64,000 nt of DNA from Klebsiella terrigena (lineage in GTDB: Bacteria; Pseudomonadota; Gammaproteobacteria; Enterobacterales; Enterobacteriaceae): contig NZ_BJNO01000014.1 of assembly GCF_006539725.1 (NCBI RefSeq), positions 85,314 through 149,313 of the forward strand. The letters are read 5' to 3'. The notes below the pieces were generated by a model, which saw only the letters and a program-made list of their open reading frames with translations, was not told where the DNA came from and made no database searches. Shown here one piece after another: positions 34,306-44,735 of this stretch. The stretch's first letter is position 1; every line of letters begins with the position of its first letter. Made by a program: the position numbers and the translations under genes.

Positions 34306-34704
34306 TCAGGCTCTCAGCCTGACCGGCTCGCTAAAGTCATCAGCCGGTTCAAGCTTGAGGCTGAACGTTGCCAGCAGCGCGTTGGCTCTGGTGTGGAAAT
34401 CACGGAGCGTTTTTTCAAGCCGTTCGCTAACTTCAGGATCGTCGATATCCACCGACTGCCATACCCCTTCTTTATCGAACAAACCAAACTGATAGCTGTA
34501 CGTGAAGCGCGATGCCTGTGCTTCCATCTCCATCCACCAACCCCAAAACTCTCGTTTTTCCGGCGCCGGTTTAACGTTGACGCAAACTGCCAGGCAATCG
34601 AAAAAGAAGCGGTTGTCTTCACACTGCTCTTCGCGGATATAGGGGCCAAGAGCCGTGAATTTCTTAATCAGCTTACTCTTCAGGTGTCCACTCGGTAACG
34701 TCAT
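34306..34704 (-). CDS. crl: Sigma-S assembly factor Crl
   Basis: A 132-residue protein matching Crl: [41 protein letters not shown], and the C-terminal [11 protein letters not shown]. Crl binds RpoS and helps it assemble with core RNA polymerase, aiding curli and stationary-phase genes. Adjacent to frsA as in E. coli; on the other side phoE is missing and accessory DNA begins. Single-gene unit with its own terminator. Confidence 0.95.
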   Translation of the reverse strand: MTLPSGHLKSKLIKKFTALGPYIREEQCEDNRFFFDCLAVCVNVKPAPEKREFWGWWMEMEAQASRFTYSYQFGLFDKEGVWQSVDIDDPEVSERLEKTLRDFHTRANALLATFSLKLEPADDFSEPVRLRA

Positions 34705-34761
34705 TGCGATCTCCTTTAGTGATGCAACTGTTTTACCAAATCAATAAAATTTAGCAATATA

Positions 34762-36006
34762 TTAACCAAATCTATGATTGATCCACCGGCTAATCTGTCG
34801 CAATGCGTGATCAAAACTGCGATAAATCGGCTTCGATGGGATCTCGAGCAGCTTGCCATCGGCAGATGACGAGGTAATTAAACGCGACTCCTCTTCCGGG
34901 CTGAAAGGATCGTTTTTCCAGTAGCCGGAGAACATCGGCGTCGGGCAGCGGCGCCCCAGAAGCCCCTGGGTTTTTAACGAGTAGCGGTTCAGCTCAATGC
35001 GCAGCGCTTCATCAGAGGCGTCGTGCATGCCCAGGCGCGACGCCAGCACGTCAAGATACATTTCAGGGACGCGCCCCTGGTGCAGAGGATCGACCAGCAG
35101 GCTGTGCACCACCGGCCCCAGACAGGCTACGGCCTTCAGGCGCTGTGACTCAAGATAGCCGAGCCGGACGGCAATATTGGCACCAAAGCGGAAGCCGAAC
35201 GCCGCGACCCGGGTATGGTCAACCCACGGAACGTTTTCCAGATGCCGCAGCGCGTGCTGGTGCAGCAGGCTGGTGTCCTGGGTCAGCGTCCATTTCGATG
35301 AAAAGCCGATGGAAGGCAGATCGAGGGTCAGCATCGCTATCCCCAGCGGGGCAAAATAGTCCTCATACAGGCTGTAGTAATCGGTCTGCAGCGAGTCCAG
35401 GCCGCCGCACATCATGATCACCGGGAACGGGCCTTCACCTTTTGGCAGATGTAAAAACCCGCTGACCGGCGCGCCGCCGGGTATCGGGAATTCGATCTCG
35501 CGTAGCTCGCCCGGCAGACGCTGAGCGGCCTCTTCATAGGCCCGGTTGGCCAGCGCCTGCGCCTGATCGGCAAGCTCATCGCCTTTAATGTGCGGATAGG
35601 CGGCAATGCTGTAGAGGTTGGAGGCGTGCAGCCAGTGGCGGCCACTGAGCTCAAGGTCCGTTTCCTGACCCGCCATTTGCTGCCAAATCATGGCCTGTTT
35701 AGCCCATTCGAAAATCCAGTTGCCGCCGCGATACCCCACGACGGTGTCGTACAGCTCAGGGTTGGTGCGCTCCGCATCGCTCATGACGATGCGCGCCTGC
35801 ACGTCGAGGATCTCCTGCGGCGTCACGCCGCGACGGATCCACATCAGGCGATTGATCAGACGATACCAATGATCGACGTTGTTACCATCAAGCGCGGAGT
35901 GGATCGGCTGCTGCGAACCGGACGCAAACCGGCGCACCAGCGTCGACGTTTCTGGGTGTTTGAATCGAGGTTTAAACAGCGTTTCGCTAAGGTTAGCCTG
36001 TGACAT
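34762..36006 (-). CDS. frsA: Esterase FrsA (fermentation-respiration switch protein)
   Basis: A 414-residue alpha/beta-hydrolase aligned with E. coli FrsA throughout: [49 protein letters not shown], and [13 protein letters not shown] around the nucleophile position, where GFRFG replaces the usual GxSxG. E. coli FrsA acts as an esterase and binds the unphosphorylated glucose-specific EIIA. Start at 36006 by homology, with GGAGA upstream; the next ATG 24 bases up is an extension. Confidence 0.95.
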   Translation of the reverse strand: MSQANLSETLFKPRFKHPETSTLVRRFASGSQQPIHSALDGNNVDHWYRLINRLMWIRRGVTPQEILDVQARIVMSDAERTNPELYDTVVGYRGGNWIFEWAKQAMIWQQMAGQETDLELSGRHWLHASNLYSIAAYPHIKGDELADQAQALANRAYEEAAQRLPGELREIEFPIPGGAPVSGFLHLPKGEGPFPVIMMCGGLDSLQTDYYSLYEDYFAPLGIAMLTLDLPSIGFSSKWTLTQDTSLLHQHALRHLENVPWVDHTRVAAFGFRFGANIAVRLGYLESQRLKAVACLGPVVHSLLVDPLHQGRVPEMYLDVLASRLGMHDASDEALRIELNRYSLKTQGLLGRRCPTPMFSGYWKNDPFSPEEESRLITSSSADGKLLEIPSKPIYRSFDHALRQISRWINHRFG

Positions 36007-36058
36007 GTGCAGTCTCCATCGTGTTGCCACTTCTGCTATTGTAACCTGCTAACAGGCA

Positions 36059-36090
36059 AAAAAAACCACGCCCGGCAAAACCGGGCGTGG
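36059..36090 (-). terminator. Rho-independent terminator of gpt
   Basis: CCACGCCCGG (36066-36075) pairs with CCGGGCGTGG (36081-36090) around CAAAA. On the minus strand it is followed by eight T residues. It starts 22 bases after the gpt stop. Confidence 0.9.
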
Positions 36091-36112
36091 TAAATAGCAC
36101 TTGCCTTGAAAA

Positions 36113-36571
36113 TTAACGACCTGAGATAGGCGGTACGAAGACCACGCCCATATCCCACGGCTGTTCAATCCAAGTTTCCTGCGGAATATCAACAACATAA
36201 TCGTCAACCAGCGGACGACCGGCCGGCTTAGCGAAAATAGTGACGAAGTGTGCTTTTGGATACATTTCGCGAATGGCTACCGCGGTGCCGCCGGTATCGA
36301 CCAAGTCATCAATAACGATGAACCCTTCACCATCACCTTCAGCACGCTTAAGGACGGTCAGCTCACGCTGGTTATCGTGGTCATAGCTAGAAATGCAAAC
36401 GGTATCAACATGACGAATACCCAGCTCACGCGCCAGCAGCGCGCCCGGTACCAGACCACCGCGGCTAACGGCAATAATGCCTTTCCATTGTTCAGAAGGC
36501 ATCAGGCGACTTGCCAGTTTGCGGGCGTGAATCTGCAACATGTCCCAGGTGACGACGTATTTTTCGCTCAT
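36113..36571 (-). CDS. gpt: Xanthine-guanine phosphoribosyltransferase
   Basis: A 152-residue type I phosphoribosyltransferase almost identical to E. coli Gpt. The PRPP-binding motif is [12 protein letters not shown] (D88, D89), and [15 protein letters not shown] forms the pyrophosphate loop. It salvages guanine and xanthine (and weakly hypoxanthine) with PRPP. Divergent from pepD as in E. coli. Confidence 0.97.
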   Translation of the reverse strand: MSEKYVVTWDMLQIHARKLASRLMPSEQWKGIIAVSRGGLVPGALLARELGIRHVDTVCISSYDHDNQRELTVLKRAEGDGEGFIVIDDLVDTGGTAVAIREMYPKAHFVTIFAKPAGRPLVDDYVVDIPQETWIEQPWDMGVVFVPPISGR

Positions 36572-36828
36572 GTGAAGTGTCCCAGCCTGTGTAATACGGC
36601 TTAAATGATGTTCGAGGGGGAAAATGGTTGCGCGAGATTATAGAGATCTGAAGCGCTAAAAACCAGTATTAAGCGGCCCTGGCGACGCTTTTTGCGTTGT
36701 TTCCACTACCCGTGCGCGTGGAAAGTGGTATTCTCAACCCCACCGCGCAAGCCCTCGCTTGTCGTGTATTCTATTGCTAACCCTCGACCTGCAAAAGAAT
36801 TTTGCAGGCGATCGTAAGGAGACTCATC

Positions 36829-38286
36829 GTGTCTGAACTGTCTCAATTATCCCCGCAGCCGCTGTGGGATATTTTTGCCAAAATCTGCTCCATTCCCCAT
36901 CCGTCCTATCACGAAGAACAACTCGCTGAACACATCATGGGCTGGGCAAAAGAAAAAGGCTTACACGCAGAACGCGACCAGGTTGGCAACATTCTGATTC
37001 GTAAAGCCGCTACCGCCGGGATGGAAAACCGTAAACCGGTCGTGCTGCAGGCGCACCTCGATATGGTGCCGCAGAAAAACAACGACACCGTGCACGACTT
37101 TACTAAAGATCCGATTCAGCCGTACATCGACGGCGAGTGGATCAAGGCCCGCGGCACAACCCTCGGCGCCGATAACGGCATCGGTATGGCTTCCGCTCTG
37201 GCGGTATTGGCTGACGACGCCGTCGAACACGGCCCGCTGGAAGTGCTGCTGACCATGACCGAAGAAGCCGGGATGGACGGCGCGTTTGGCCTGCAGGCAA
37301 ACTGGCTACAGGCCGATATCCTGATTAATACCGACTCGGAAGAAGAAGGCGAAATCTACATGGGTTGCGCCGGTGGTATCGACTTCACCTCCAACCTGCC
37401 GCTGGCGCGCGAAGCGATTCCAGCCGGTTTCCAGAGCTTTAAGCTGACGTTAAAAGGGCTGAAAGGCGGCCACTCCGGCGGTGAAATCCACGTCGGCCTG
37501 GGGAATGCCAACAAGCTGCTGGCCCGCTTCCTCGCCGGTCACGCCGCCGAGCTGGACCTGCGCCTGGTTGATTTCAACGGCGGCACCCTGCGTAACGCCA
37601 TTCCGCGTGAAGCCTTCGCCACCGTTGCGGTAGCCGCTGACAAGACGGACGCCCTGGCGGCTCTGGTCAATACCTACCAGGAGATCCTTAAAAACGAGCT
37701 GGCGGCCAAAGAGAAGAATCTGGTCCTGCTGCTGGATGCCGTTACGACGGATAAAGCCGCGCTGACGGCGCAGTCTCGCGACGGCTTCGTTCGTCTGCTG
37801 AACGCCATGCCGAACGGTGTGATCCGTAACTCCGACGTGGCGAAGGGCGTGGTAGAGACCTCCCTCAACGTCGGCGTGGTGACCATGACCGATGATAACG
37901 TCGAAATTCACTGCCTGATCCGTTCCCTGATCGACAGCGGCAAAGACTACGTCGTCAGCATGCTGGATTCGTTAGGCAAACTGGCGGGCGCTAAAACCGA
38001 AGCCAAAGGCGCTTACCCAGGCTGGCAGCCGGATGCAAACTCACCGGTTATGCATCTGGTCCGCGAAACCTACCAGCGTCTGTTTAACAAAACGCCGAAT
38101 ATCCAGATTATTCACGCCGGTCTGGAGTGCGGTCTGTTCAAGAAGCCGTACCCGGATATGGATATGGTTTCCATTGGGCCGACCATTACCGGACCACACT
38201 CTCCGGACGAACAGGTTCATATCGAGAGCGTTGGCCAGTACTGGACCCTGCTGACTGAACTGCTGAAAGCCATTCCGACAAAATAA
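36829..38286 (+). CDS. pepD: Aminoacyl-histidine dipeptidase (peptidase D)
   Basis: A 485-residue M20C metallopeptidase. Start is GTG 36829, seven bases after AAGGAG, giving the E. coli N-terminus MSELSQLSPQPLWDIF. Zinc-site residues are visible at H76/D78 (QAHLDMV), D115 (GADNGIG) and E145/E146 (TEEAGM), and the shared tail is HSPDEQVHIESVG. It cleaves carnosine and many dipeptides in the cytoplasm. Confidence 0.96.
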   Translation: MSELSQLSPQPLWDIFAKICSIPHPSYHEEQLAEHIMGWAKEKGLHAERDQVGNILIRKAATAGMENRKPVVLQAHLDMVPQKNNDTVHDFTKDPIQPYIDGEWIKARGTTLGADNGIGMASALAVLADDAVEHGPLEVLLTMTEEAGMDGAFGLQANWLQADILINTDSEEEGEIYMGCAGGIDFTSNLPLAREAIPAGFQSFKLTLKGLKGGHSGGEIHVGLGNANKLLARFLAGHAAELDLRLVDFNGGTLRNAIPREAFATVAVAADKTDALAALVNTYQEILKNELAAKEKNLVLLLDAVTTDKAALTAQSRDGFVRLLNAMPNGVIRNSDVAKGVVETSLNVGVVTMTDDNVEIHCLIRSLIDSGKDYVVSMLDSLGKLAGAKTEAKGAYPGWQPDANSPVMHLVRETYQRLFNKTPNIQIIHAGLECGLFKKPYPDMDMVSIGPTITGPHSPDEQVHIESVGQYWTLLTELLKAIPTK

Positions 38287-38327
38287 GCGGCCAGCCGCAG
38301 GTTTGATCTCTCCGGGTTCTCCCGGAT

Positions 38328-38351
38328 GCGGGCGGCGGCCTCGTCGCCCGC
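38328..38351. terminator. GC-rich hairpin between convergent pepD and yafP
   Basis: GCGGGCG (38328-38334) pairs with CGCCCGC (38345-38351). No U tract is present; it resembles a REP-like or mRNA-stabilising hairpin in a convergent gap. Confidence 0.35.
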
Positions 38352-38378
38352 GAATCTACACCGGCCACAAGCCGCTCC

Positions 38379-38825
38379 CTACCTCACCTTCTCCATGCGA
38401 TAGTTAATAAACGTCTCTCCCCGCGCGGCCACCCGCTGCTCTTCAACGACCGTGAAGCCATGACGCGCAAAGCAGGCCCTGGCCGTGATGCTGGCCTCAA
38501 CCGTCAGCGTCCCCTGCGGAATTTGCCTGAATAGCTCCGCGAGCAACGCCCCGGCAATTCCCTGGCGGGCGCGCTCGGGAGCGACAAACAGGAGATCGAT
38601 ATCGCTGTCGATGGCGCTAATAAAGCCGACCGGCTGCCGGTCAATCACCGCCACCAGCACCCGCGAGTCGCGCATTTTTTGCCGCCAGCGCGCCTCATCA
38701 ACCTGCGCCCAGGCGGCAATTTGCCGTGGCGAATAGTCGCGGCTGGCGGTCTGCCGAATCGCGCGCAGAAAGATGGCGCACAGCGCGGAAAAATCGTCAT
38801 CCTGGTAATCTCTTATCTGCAGCAT
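38379..38825 (-). CDS. yafP: GNAT-family N-acetyltransferase YafP
   Basis: A 148-residue acetyltransferase similar to E. coli YafP: IRDYQDDDFSALCAIFLRA, ASRDYSPRQIAAWAQVDE, and the acetyl-CoA loop VAPERARQGIAGALL. In E. coli yafP is the last gene of the SOS-induced dinB-yafN-yafO-yafP operon. Here it starts only 2 bases after the dinB stop and yafNO are absent. The substrate is unknown. Confidence 0.85.
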   Translation of the reverse strand: MLQIRDYQDDDFSALCAIFLRAIRQTASRDYSPRQIAAWAQVDEARWRQKMRDSRVLVAVIDRQPVGFISAIDSDIDLLFVAPERARQGIAGALLAELFRQIPQGTLTVEASITARACFARHGFTVVEEQRVAARGETFINYRMEKVR

Positions 38826-38827
38826 AG

Positions 38828-39883
38828 CTATAGTCCCAGAACCAGCTGCCGCTCCAGCTGGGGATCGAGTAACGTAACGTGCAGCCCCACCAGCCGCACC
38901 CCGCGGCCGCCGCGCCGTTCATGCCAGGCTTTGTAGGCCGTGGCGAGCAAATCATCTTTACTCAGGCGCGGCCAGACGTGCTCCTGGGTGGTGAGCTGAA
39001 AATCATTAAACTTGAGCTTTACCCCCTGGCGGGCAATCAGCAGATCCGGTTTAACCTTGAGCAGCCGCCGCTCCAGCTCCTGGTAGAGGCTCTCGATAAT
39101 CGCCTCACAGTCGCCCCACTGGTGAATATCCTCCACCAGCGTACGCTCGACGCCCACCGATTTACGCTGTCGCGTGTTGTTGATTTCCCGCTCGTCGATG
39201 CCCTGGCTTCTCTCCCACAGGATCCGACCAAATTTGCCGAAGCGCTTGAGCAGCATCGCCAGATCGCTTTTCTGCACGTCTTCGCAGGTGCGCAGCCCCA
39301 TATTTTCCAGCTTAGCCGCGGAGACTTTCCCCACGCCGGGTATTTTTGCCAGCGGCAGGGTTCTGACGAACTCGGCAACCTGGTGCGGCGCAATCACAAA
39401 CTGGCCGTTGGGTTTATTGAGATCGGAGGCGATTTTGGCGAGAAACTTCACCGGGGCGATACCGGCGGAAGCGGTCAGCTGCAGCTCATGGTGAATGGTC
39501 TGGCGGATCTCTTCGGCCATCAGCGTCGCCGAGCCCTGGCAGTGGACGCTGTCGGTGACGTCAAGATAGGCCTCATCAAGCGAGAGGGGTTCAATCAGCG
39601 AGGTGTAGCGTGAAAAGATTTCCCGGATATGGGCCGATGCCTCTTTGTAGGCGTCAAAGCGCCCCGGCAGCAGCGTCAGTTGCGGGCAAAGCTTAAGCGC
39701 CATCGCCGTTGGCATGGCGCTACGCACGCCAAACTTACGCGCCGGATAGTTGGCGGTACTGATGACGCCCCGCTGGACCCGGCTGCCGCCGATGGCGATG
39801 GGAATATCCCGCAACGCCGGGTTATCTCGCATTTCAACCGCGGCAAAGAAGCAGTCCATATCAACATGGATGATTTTGCGCAT
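38828..39883 (-). CDS. dinB: DNA polymerase IV
   Basis: A 351-residue Y-family polymerase, same length as E. coli DinB. Catalytic acids D8 (HVDMD), D103 and E104 (SLDEAYLDV) are present; the little-finger domain includes [14 protein letters not shown]; the C-terminal QLVLGL ends in the beta-clamp-binding peptide. It performs error-prone translesion synthesis. A LexA-like box at 39903-39918 indicates SOS control. Confidence 0.97.
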   Translation of the reverse strand: MRKIIHVDMDCFFAAVEMRDNPALRDIPIAIGGSRVQRGVISTANYPARKFGVRSAMPTAMALKLCPQLTLLPGRFDAYKEASAHIREIFSRYTSLIEPLSLDEAYLDVTDSVHCQGSATLMAEEIRQTIHHELQLTASAGIAPVKFLAKIASDLNKPNGQFVIAPHQVAEFVRTLPLAKIPGVGKVSAAKLENMGLRTCEDVQKSDLAMLLKRFGKFGRILWERSQGIDEREINNTRQRKSVGVERTLVEDIHQWGDCEAIIESLYQELERRLLKVKPDLLIARQGVKLKFNDFQLTTQEHVWPRLSKDDLLATAYKAWHERRGGRGVRLVGLHVTLLDPQLERQLVLGL

Positions 39884-39902
39884 AGCTAGCCCTCACTGAC
39901 CA

Positions 39903-39918
39903 CTGGACAAGTATACAG
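39903..39918 (-). promoter_or_regulatory. LexA (SOS) box of dinB
   Basis: On the minus strand CTGTATACTTGTCCAG, 20 bases before the dinB start, fits the SOS consensus CTGT-N8-ACAG with one mismatch and resembles the E. coli dinB box. Confidence 0.75.
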
Positions 39919-40019
39919 CATAATTCTGCGTAATGAGAAGAGAGGGAAGCCAAAATGCGCTGAGGACAACCCCCGGCGTCGCTGAGCGCGGCCGGGGTTA
40001 TGAGACAGGCGGGGAGAGG

Positions 40020-40238
40020 TTACAGGATCCGCTCCTGCTTACGCTGCGCTTCGCGCGCCAGGCGTTTTTTGCGCGCATCGCACGGCTCCGGGCAGTCGCA
40101 GACCTTTTCCAGACCCAGCGAGGCGATCCCGCCGCAGCTCCCCTGCAGGCTTTTGCGCTTTACCAGATACCCCAGCGACATCCCCAGAATCACCAGGGCG
40201 AAAATCACAAAGGTGGCGAAAAACAGAGTCCACATCAT
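40020..40238 (-). CDS. nqrM: Na+-NQR maturation protein NqrM
   Basis: A 72-residue protein with one membrane helix (LFFATFVIFALVILGMSLG) and a cysteine-rich tail SCGGIASLGLEKVCDCPEPCDA, the NqrM/DUF539 signature. NqrM is required to build the iron centre between NqrD and NqrE. It is the last gene of the nqr operon and touches the nqrF stop. Confidence 0.93.
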   Translation of the reverse strand: MMWTLFFATFVIFALVILGMSLGYLVKRKSLQGSCGGIASLGLEKVCDCPEPCDARKKRLAREAQRKQERIL

Positions 40239-41461
40239 CAGCCTCCAAAATCATCCAGCATGATATTGTCATCCTCGACGCCGAGATCCTTGAGCATTTT
40301 AATTACCGCGGCGTTCATCACCGGCGGCCCGCACATGTAAAACTCGCAGTCCTCCGGCGCCGGGTGATCGCGCAGATAGTTCTCATATAGCACATTGTGG
40401 ATGAAGCCGGTGTGACCATCCCAGCTATCTTCCGGCAGCGGATCGGACAGCGCCACGTGGAAGGTAAAGTTAGGATTTTCCCGCGCCAGCTGTTCGAATT
40501 CATCGTCGTAGAACATTTCGCGCAGCGAGCGCGCGCCGTACCAGAAGCTGATTTTACGCCCGCTGTGCAGCCGCTTGAGCTGATCGAAAATATGCGAACG
40601 CATCGGCGCCATGCCGGCCCCGCCGCCGATAAAGACCATTTCAGCGTCGGTATCTTTGGCAAAGAATTCGCCAAACGGCCCGGAGATGGTCACCCTGTCG
40701 CCGGCCTTTAGCGACCAGATATAGGACGACATAATGCCCGGCGGCGCGTCCGGTACCTTCGGCGGCGGCGTGGCAATACGCACGTTGAGCATGATGATGC
40801 CCTTCTCGTCCGGATAGTTAGCCATCGAGTAGGCGCGCAGGGTCGGCTCTTTTACCTCGGAGACGTAGCGGAACAGGTCAAACTTATCCCAGTCGGCGCG
40901 GTACTCGTCCGGGACGTCAAAATCGGCGTAGGCGATCTTATGCGACGGGCACTCGATCTGGATATACCCGCCGGCGCGGAACGGCACGACTTCGCCGTCC
41001 GGCACGCGCAGCTTCAGCTCTTTGATAAACGTCGCTTTGTTATCATTAGAGATAACGTCACATTGCCATTTTTTGACGCCGAAGATCTCTTCCGGTAGCT
41101 CAATCTTCATGTCCTGCTTTACCGCCACCTGACAGGCCAGACGGCAGCCCTCTTTCGCCTCGCGCCGGGAGATATGGGAAAGCTCGGTCGGCAGGATATC
41201 GCCACCGCCCTCTTTTATCGTCACCCGACACTGGCCGCACGAGCCGCCGCCGCCGCAGGCGGAAGAGACGAAAATGCCGTTGTTGGAGAGGGTGTTAAGC
41301 AGCTTATCGCCGGCAGGGGTGCGTATTTGCCTGTCCGCCTCGTTATTAATTTCAATGACCACGTCACCGGCGTTAACCAGCTTTGAACGCGCGGCGAGGA
41401 TCAGCCCCGAGAGCACCAGCACGATCAGGGTGAACATCACGACGCCAAGAATAATTTCCAT
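40238..41461 (-). CDS. nqrF: Na+-NQR subunit F (NADH-binding, FAD, 2Fe-2S)
   Basis: A 407-residue subunit. An N-terminal membrane anchor (3-23) is followed by a ferredoxin domain whose cluster cysteines are C69, C75, C78 and C110 ([13 protein letters not shown]), then FAD ([10 protein letters not shown]) and NADH domains ([13 protein letters not shown]). It accepts electrons from NADH and passes them to the membrane subunits. Same length and motifs as Vibrio NqrF. Confidence 0.97.
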   Translation of the reverse strand: MEIILGVVMFTLIVLVLSGLILAARSKLVNAGDVVIEINNEADRQIRTPAGDKLLNTLSNNGIFVSSACGGGGSCGQCRVTIKEGGGDILPTELSHISRREAKEGCRLACQVAVKQDMKIELPEEIFGVKKWQCDVISNDNKATFIKELKLRVPDGEVVPFRAGGYIQIECPSHKIAYADFDVPDEYRADWDKFDLFRYVSEVKEPTLRAYSMANYPDEKGIIMLNVRIATPPPKVPDAPPGIMSSYIWSLKAGDRVTISGPFGEFFAKDTDAEMVFIGGGAGMAPMRSHIFDQLKRLHSGRKISFWYGARSLREMFYDDEFEQLARENPNFTFHVALSDPLPEDSWDGHTGFIHNVLYENYLRDHPAPEDCEFYMCGPPVMNAAVIKMLKDLGVEDDNIMLDDFGG

Positions 41462-41472
41462 ACTTTCCGCCC

Positions 41473-42072
41473 TTATAGCTGCACACCGGAGAATGACATA
41501 AAGCCCAGCGCCATCAGTCCCGTGGTAATAAAGGTGATCCCTAACCCGCGCAGACCCGCGGGCACGTTGGCATATTTCATTCTTTCCCGGATGCCCGCCA
41601 GGGCGACAATCGCCAGCGTCCAGCCGATGCCAGAACCGAAGCCGTAGACAATGGACTCCGTGAAGTTGTAGTCACGCTGCACCATGAAGGAGACGCCGCC
41701 AAAAATCGCGCAGTGCACGGCAATCAGCGGCAGGAAGATCCCCAGCGCGTGATGTAACGCCGGGAAATACTTATCGAGGATCATCTCGAGGATCTGCACC
41801 AGCGCGGCGATAACCCCAATGAAGGTAATAAAGTTGAGGAAGCTTAAATCAACGCCCTCCGCCAGCGCCCCGTCGCGCAGTACCAGGTTATAGATCAGGT
41901 TATTGATCGGCACCGCCAGACCAAGCACGATGGTGACCGTCAGGCCGAGACCAAAGGCGGTAGAGACCTTTTTCGAGACCGCAAGGAAGGTACACATCCC
42001 GAGGAAGAAGGCCAGCGCCATGTTTTCTACGAATACGGCGCGGACAAACAGACTGATATAGTGAGCCGTCAT
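41473..42072 (-). CDS. nqrE: Na+-NQR subunit E
   Basis: A 199-residue six-helix membrane protein beginning [20 protein letters not shown], paralogous to NqrD in inverted topology (RnfA/NqrE family). With NqrD it holds the intramembrane iron centre through conserved cysteines (in FFLGMCTF and AVHCAIFG). Confidence 0.96.
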   Translation of the reverse strand: MTAHYISLFVRAVFVENMALAFFLGMCTFLAVSKKVSTAFGLGLTVTIVLGLAVPINNLIYNLVLRDGALAEGVDLSFLNFITFIGVIAALVQILEMILDKYFPALHHALGIFLPLIAVHCAIFGGVSFMVQRDYNFTESIVYGFGSGIGWTLAIVALAGIRERMKYANVPAGLRGLGITFITTGLMALGFMSFSGVQL

Positions 42073-42075
42073 CGT

Positions 42076-42714
42076 TTACTCCTTTTCCTGCTGTTCCGGC
42101 TTCCAGCTGCGCAGCGCCCAAATCAGCAAACCGATAATGAAGAACGCGCTCGGCGCCAGCAGGAACAGGCCGTTTGGCTGATACCAGCCGCCGTTTTGCA
42201 CGGTCTCAAGGACGGTCATCCCAAACAGCTTGCCGCTGCCGATAAGCTCGCGCAGAAAGCCGACAATAATCAGAATGGCGCCATAGCCCAGACCGTTACC
42301 AATGCCGTCGATAAAGCTGGCCAGCGGCGGTGACTTCATGGCGAACCCTTCTGCCCGCCCCATCACGATGCAGTTGGTGATGATAAGCCCGACGAATACC
42401 GACAGTTGTCTGGAGGTCTCATAGGCAAAGGCGCGCAGCAGCTGGTCCACCACGATCACCAGCGAGGCGACGATCGTCATCTGCACGATAATGCGCACGC
42501 TGTTGGGTATATGGTGGCGGATCATCGAGATAAACATGCTGGAGAAGGCCGTCACCAGCGTGACCGCGACGGTCATCACCAGCGCGGTTTCCAGCTTAGT
42601 GGTCACCGCCAGCGCCGAGCAGACCCCCAGCACCTGCAGCGTAATGGGGTTATTAGCCAGCAGCGGCCCCACCAGCACGCGCTTCATCTCTTTCGTATCG
42701 CCTGCTTCAGCCAT
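42076..42714 (-). CDS. nqrD: Na+-NQR subunit D
   Basis: A 212-residue membrane subunit of the RnfE/NqrD family: [17 protein letters not shown] near the N-terminus and [18 protein letters not shown] with the second iron-ligand cysteine. It starts 8 bases inside the end of nqrC and ends 4 bases before nqrE, so the genes are tightly coupled. Confidence 0.96.
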   Translation of the reverse strand: MAEAGDTKEMKRVLVGPLLANNPITLQVLGVCSALAVTTKLETALVMTVAVTLVTAFSSMFISMIRHHIPNSVRIIVQMTIVASLVIVVDQLLRAFAYETSRQLSVFVGLIITNCIVMGRAEGFAMKSPPLASFIDGIGNGLGYGAILIIVGFLRELIGSGKLFGMTVLETVQNGGWYQPNGLFLLAPSAFFIIGLLIWALRSWKPEQQEKE

Positions 42715-43501
42715 TATTCAGCTCTCCATCACGCACTCTTTTCAGAAACGGGCCGAAGCCCAGCTCGCCCATCCAGAAATCAAAGCTATGCTGCACGCCG
42801 TTGGAGGTCAGCGTCGCCCCGGACAGGCCGTCGACGGCATGGATATCTCCCGGGTGCGCCCCGCCCTTCACCACCTTCAGCGCCGGATGGCCGCTATCAT
42901 CAAGCACCTGCTTGCCGATAAACTGCTGGCGCCAGTTGGGGTTTTCCACCTCACCGCCCAGCCCCGGCGTTTCGCCGTGATCGTAATACGTCAGGCCCTT
43001 AATGGTACGGCCATCGGTACCCAGTGCCACGAAGGCGTACATCATCGACCACAGACCGTTGCCGTAAATCGGCAGGATCACTTCCTGAATCTGCTGCTGC
43101 TCATCGCGCACCAGATAAATTTCGACAATATTGCTCCGATGCTTGATGCCCGCCGGGTCCTGGCTGACCTCCAGCGAGATGCTTTGCTCAGGATCTTTCA
43201 GCGCCTGCGCCTGGTTAAATTTAGCCGGGTCCTTATCCAGCAGCTCGCCGCTGGCTAAATCCACCAGCCGCGGAGAGATACGGGCGGCAAAAACGCTCTC
43301 CACCTCATCGGCGCTCATCCTCGGCGTCATCAGCCCGGACACGGCGAGGATATTGCGCTGTTTATCCAGCTCACGCTGCTCCTGCTGCCGAGACTTCAGG
43401 CCCACGGCGGAGCCGGCAACCACGATAGAGCAGACCAGACACAGCACCAGCACCACCAGCAGCGTTTTGCCGATGCTATCGTTACCTTTATTCTCAGCCA
43501 C
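42707..43501 (-). CDS. nqrC: Na+-NQR subunit C (covalent FMN)
   Basis: A 264-residue protein with one N-terminal membrane helix (about 12-32) and a periplasmic domain bearing the flavinylation motif [13 protein letters not shown] is expected on T230. Start is GTG 43501, after GAGGAAG, overlapping the nqrB stop by 8 bases; this removes an upstream extension that would lie inside nqrB. Confidence 0.95.
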   Translation of the reverse strand: MAENKGNDSIGKTLLVVLVLCLVCSIVVAGSAVGLKSRQQEQRELDKQRNILAVSGLMTPRMSADEVESVFAARISPRLVDLASGELLDKDPAKFNQAQALKDPEQSISLEVSQDPAGIKHRSNIVEIYLVRDEQQQIQEVILPIYGNGLWSMMYAFVALGTDGRTIKGLTYYDHGETPGLGGEVENPNWRQQFIGKQVLDDSGHPALKVVKGGAHPGDIHAVDGLSGATLTSNGVQHSFDFWMGELGFGPFLKRVRDGELNNG

Positions 43502-44732
43502 GCGACTTCCTCCGCTTAATATTGGCCTGCACCACCAGGTAATCGAACAGCGGCGCAAAAAGGTTGGCAAAGAGAATGGCCAGCATCATCCCTTCCGGAT
43601 AGGCCGGGTTGACCACGCGGATCAGCACGCACATCACGCCGATAAGCAGGCCATAGCTCCATTTGCCTTTATCGGTAAACGAGGCGGATACCGGGTCCGT
43701 CGCCATAAACATCATGCCGAAGGCAAAACCGCCGAGCACCAGATGCCAGTACCACGGCATGGCGAATAGCGGGTTGGTGTCCGAGCCGATAAAGTTAAAC
43801 AGCGTCGCGGTCGCCACCATGCCGATCGCCACCCCGGCAACGATGCGCCAGGAGGCTACGCGGCTAAAGATAAGAATCGCGCCGCCGATCAGGATCATCA
43901 GCGTTGAGACCTCGCCAATCGAGCCGGGAATATTGCCGAGGAAGGCATCCAGCCAGCTCACCGGCTGGCCGCTGGCTACGTTTACCAGCGCTTCACCGCC
44001 GCCGCTCGCCCACTGGGAGAGCGGCGTCGCGCCGGAAAAGCCGTCCGCGGCGGTCCATACCAGGTCGCCAGAAATCTGCGCTGGGTAGGCAAAGAACAGG
44101 AACGCGCGCCCTGCCAGCGCCGGGTTAAGGAAGTTACGCCCGGTGCCGCCAAAAATCTCTTTGGCGATAACCACGCCGAAAGAGATGCCCAGCGCCGCCT
44201 GCCACAGCGGCAGCGTGGGCGGGACAATCAGCGCGAAAAGAATCGAGGTGACGAAAAAGCCCTCGTTGATTTCATGCTTGCGCACGATGGCAAAGAGCAC
44301 CTCCCAGAACCCTCCGACGATAAATACGGTGATATAGATGGGCAGGAAGTACACCGCGCCGAGGGTCATCATGCTTATCCAGCCCGCATCCGCGGCGAAG
44401 CTTACCCCCAGCCACTGCGCAAGGCCGTAGTGCCAGTCGCTGGCAATAATCTGCTGCAGCTGCTCTGCGCCATACAGCTTGTGCAGCGCCGGGAGCGTTT
44501 GCAGGCCAACGTTATACATGCCCCAGAACATCGCCGGGAACACGGCGAGCCACACCAGGATCATCATTCGCTTCAGATCGATGGCATCACGTACGTGCGC
44601 GGCTCCCCGCGTCACCTGACCGGGAGTGTAAAATAGCGTCGCCGTCGCTTCGAACAGCGGGTAGTACTTTTCCAGCCTGCCGCCGTGCGTGAAGTGCGGC
44701 TCAATTTTGTCAAACAGCTGCTTTAAGCCCAT
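43494..44732 (-). CDS. nqrB: Na+-NQR subunit B (covalent FMN, quinone site)
   Basis: A 412-residue, roughly ten-helix subunit. The flavinylation motif SGATPL places covalent FMN on T236, the same number as in Vibrio cholerae Nqr[21 protein letters not shown] is conserved. It carries the riboflavin/quinone site and part of the Na+ path. Confidence 0.97.
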   Translation of the reverse strand: MGLKQLFDKIEPHFTHGGRLEKYYPLFEATATLFYTPGQVTRGAAHVRDAIDLKRMMILVWLAVFPAMFWGMYNVGLQTLPALHKLYGAEQLQQIIASDWHYGLAQWLGVSFAADAGWISMMTLGAVYFLPIYITVFIVGGFWEVLFAIVRKHEINEGFFVTSILFALIVPPTLPLWQAALGISFGVVIAKEIFGGTGRNFLNPALAGRAFLFFAYPAQISGDLVWTAADGFSGATPLSQWASGGGEALVNVASGQPVSWLDAFLGNIPGSIGEVSTLMILIGGAILIFSRVASWRIVAGVAIGMVATATLFNFIGSDTNPLFAMPWYWHLVLGGFAFGMMFMATDPVSASFTDKGKWSYGLLIGVMCVLIRVVNPAYPEGMMLAILFANLFAPLFDYLVVQANIKRRKSRG

Positions 44733-44735
44733 GAC

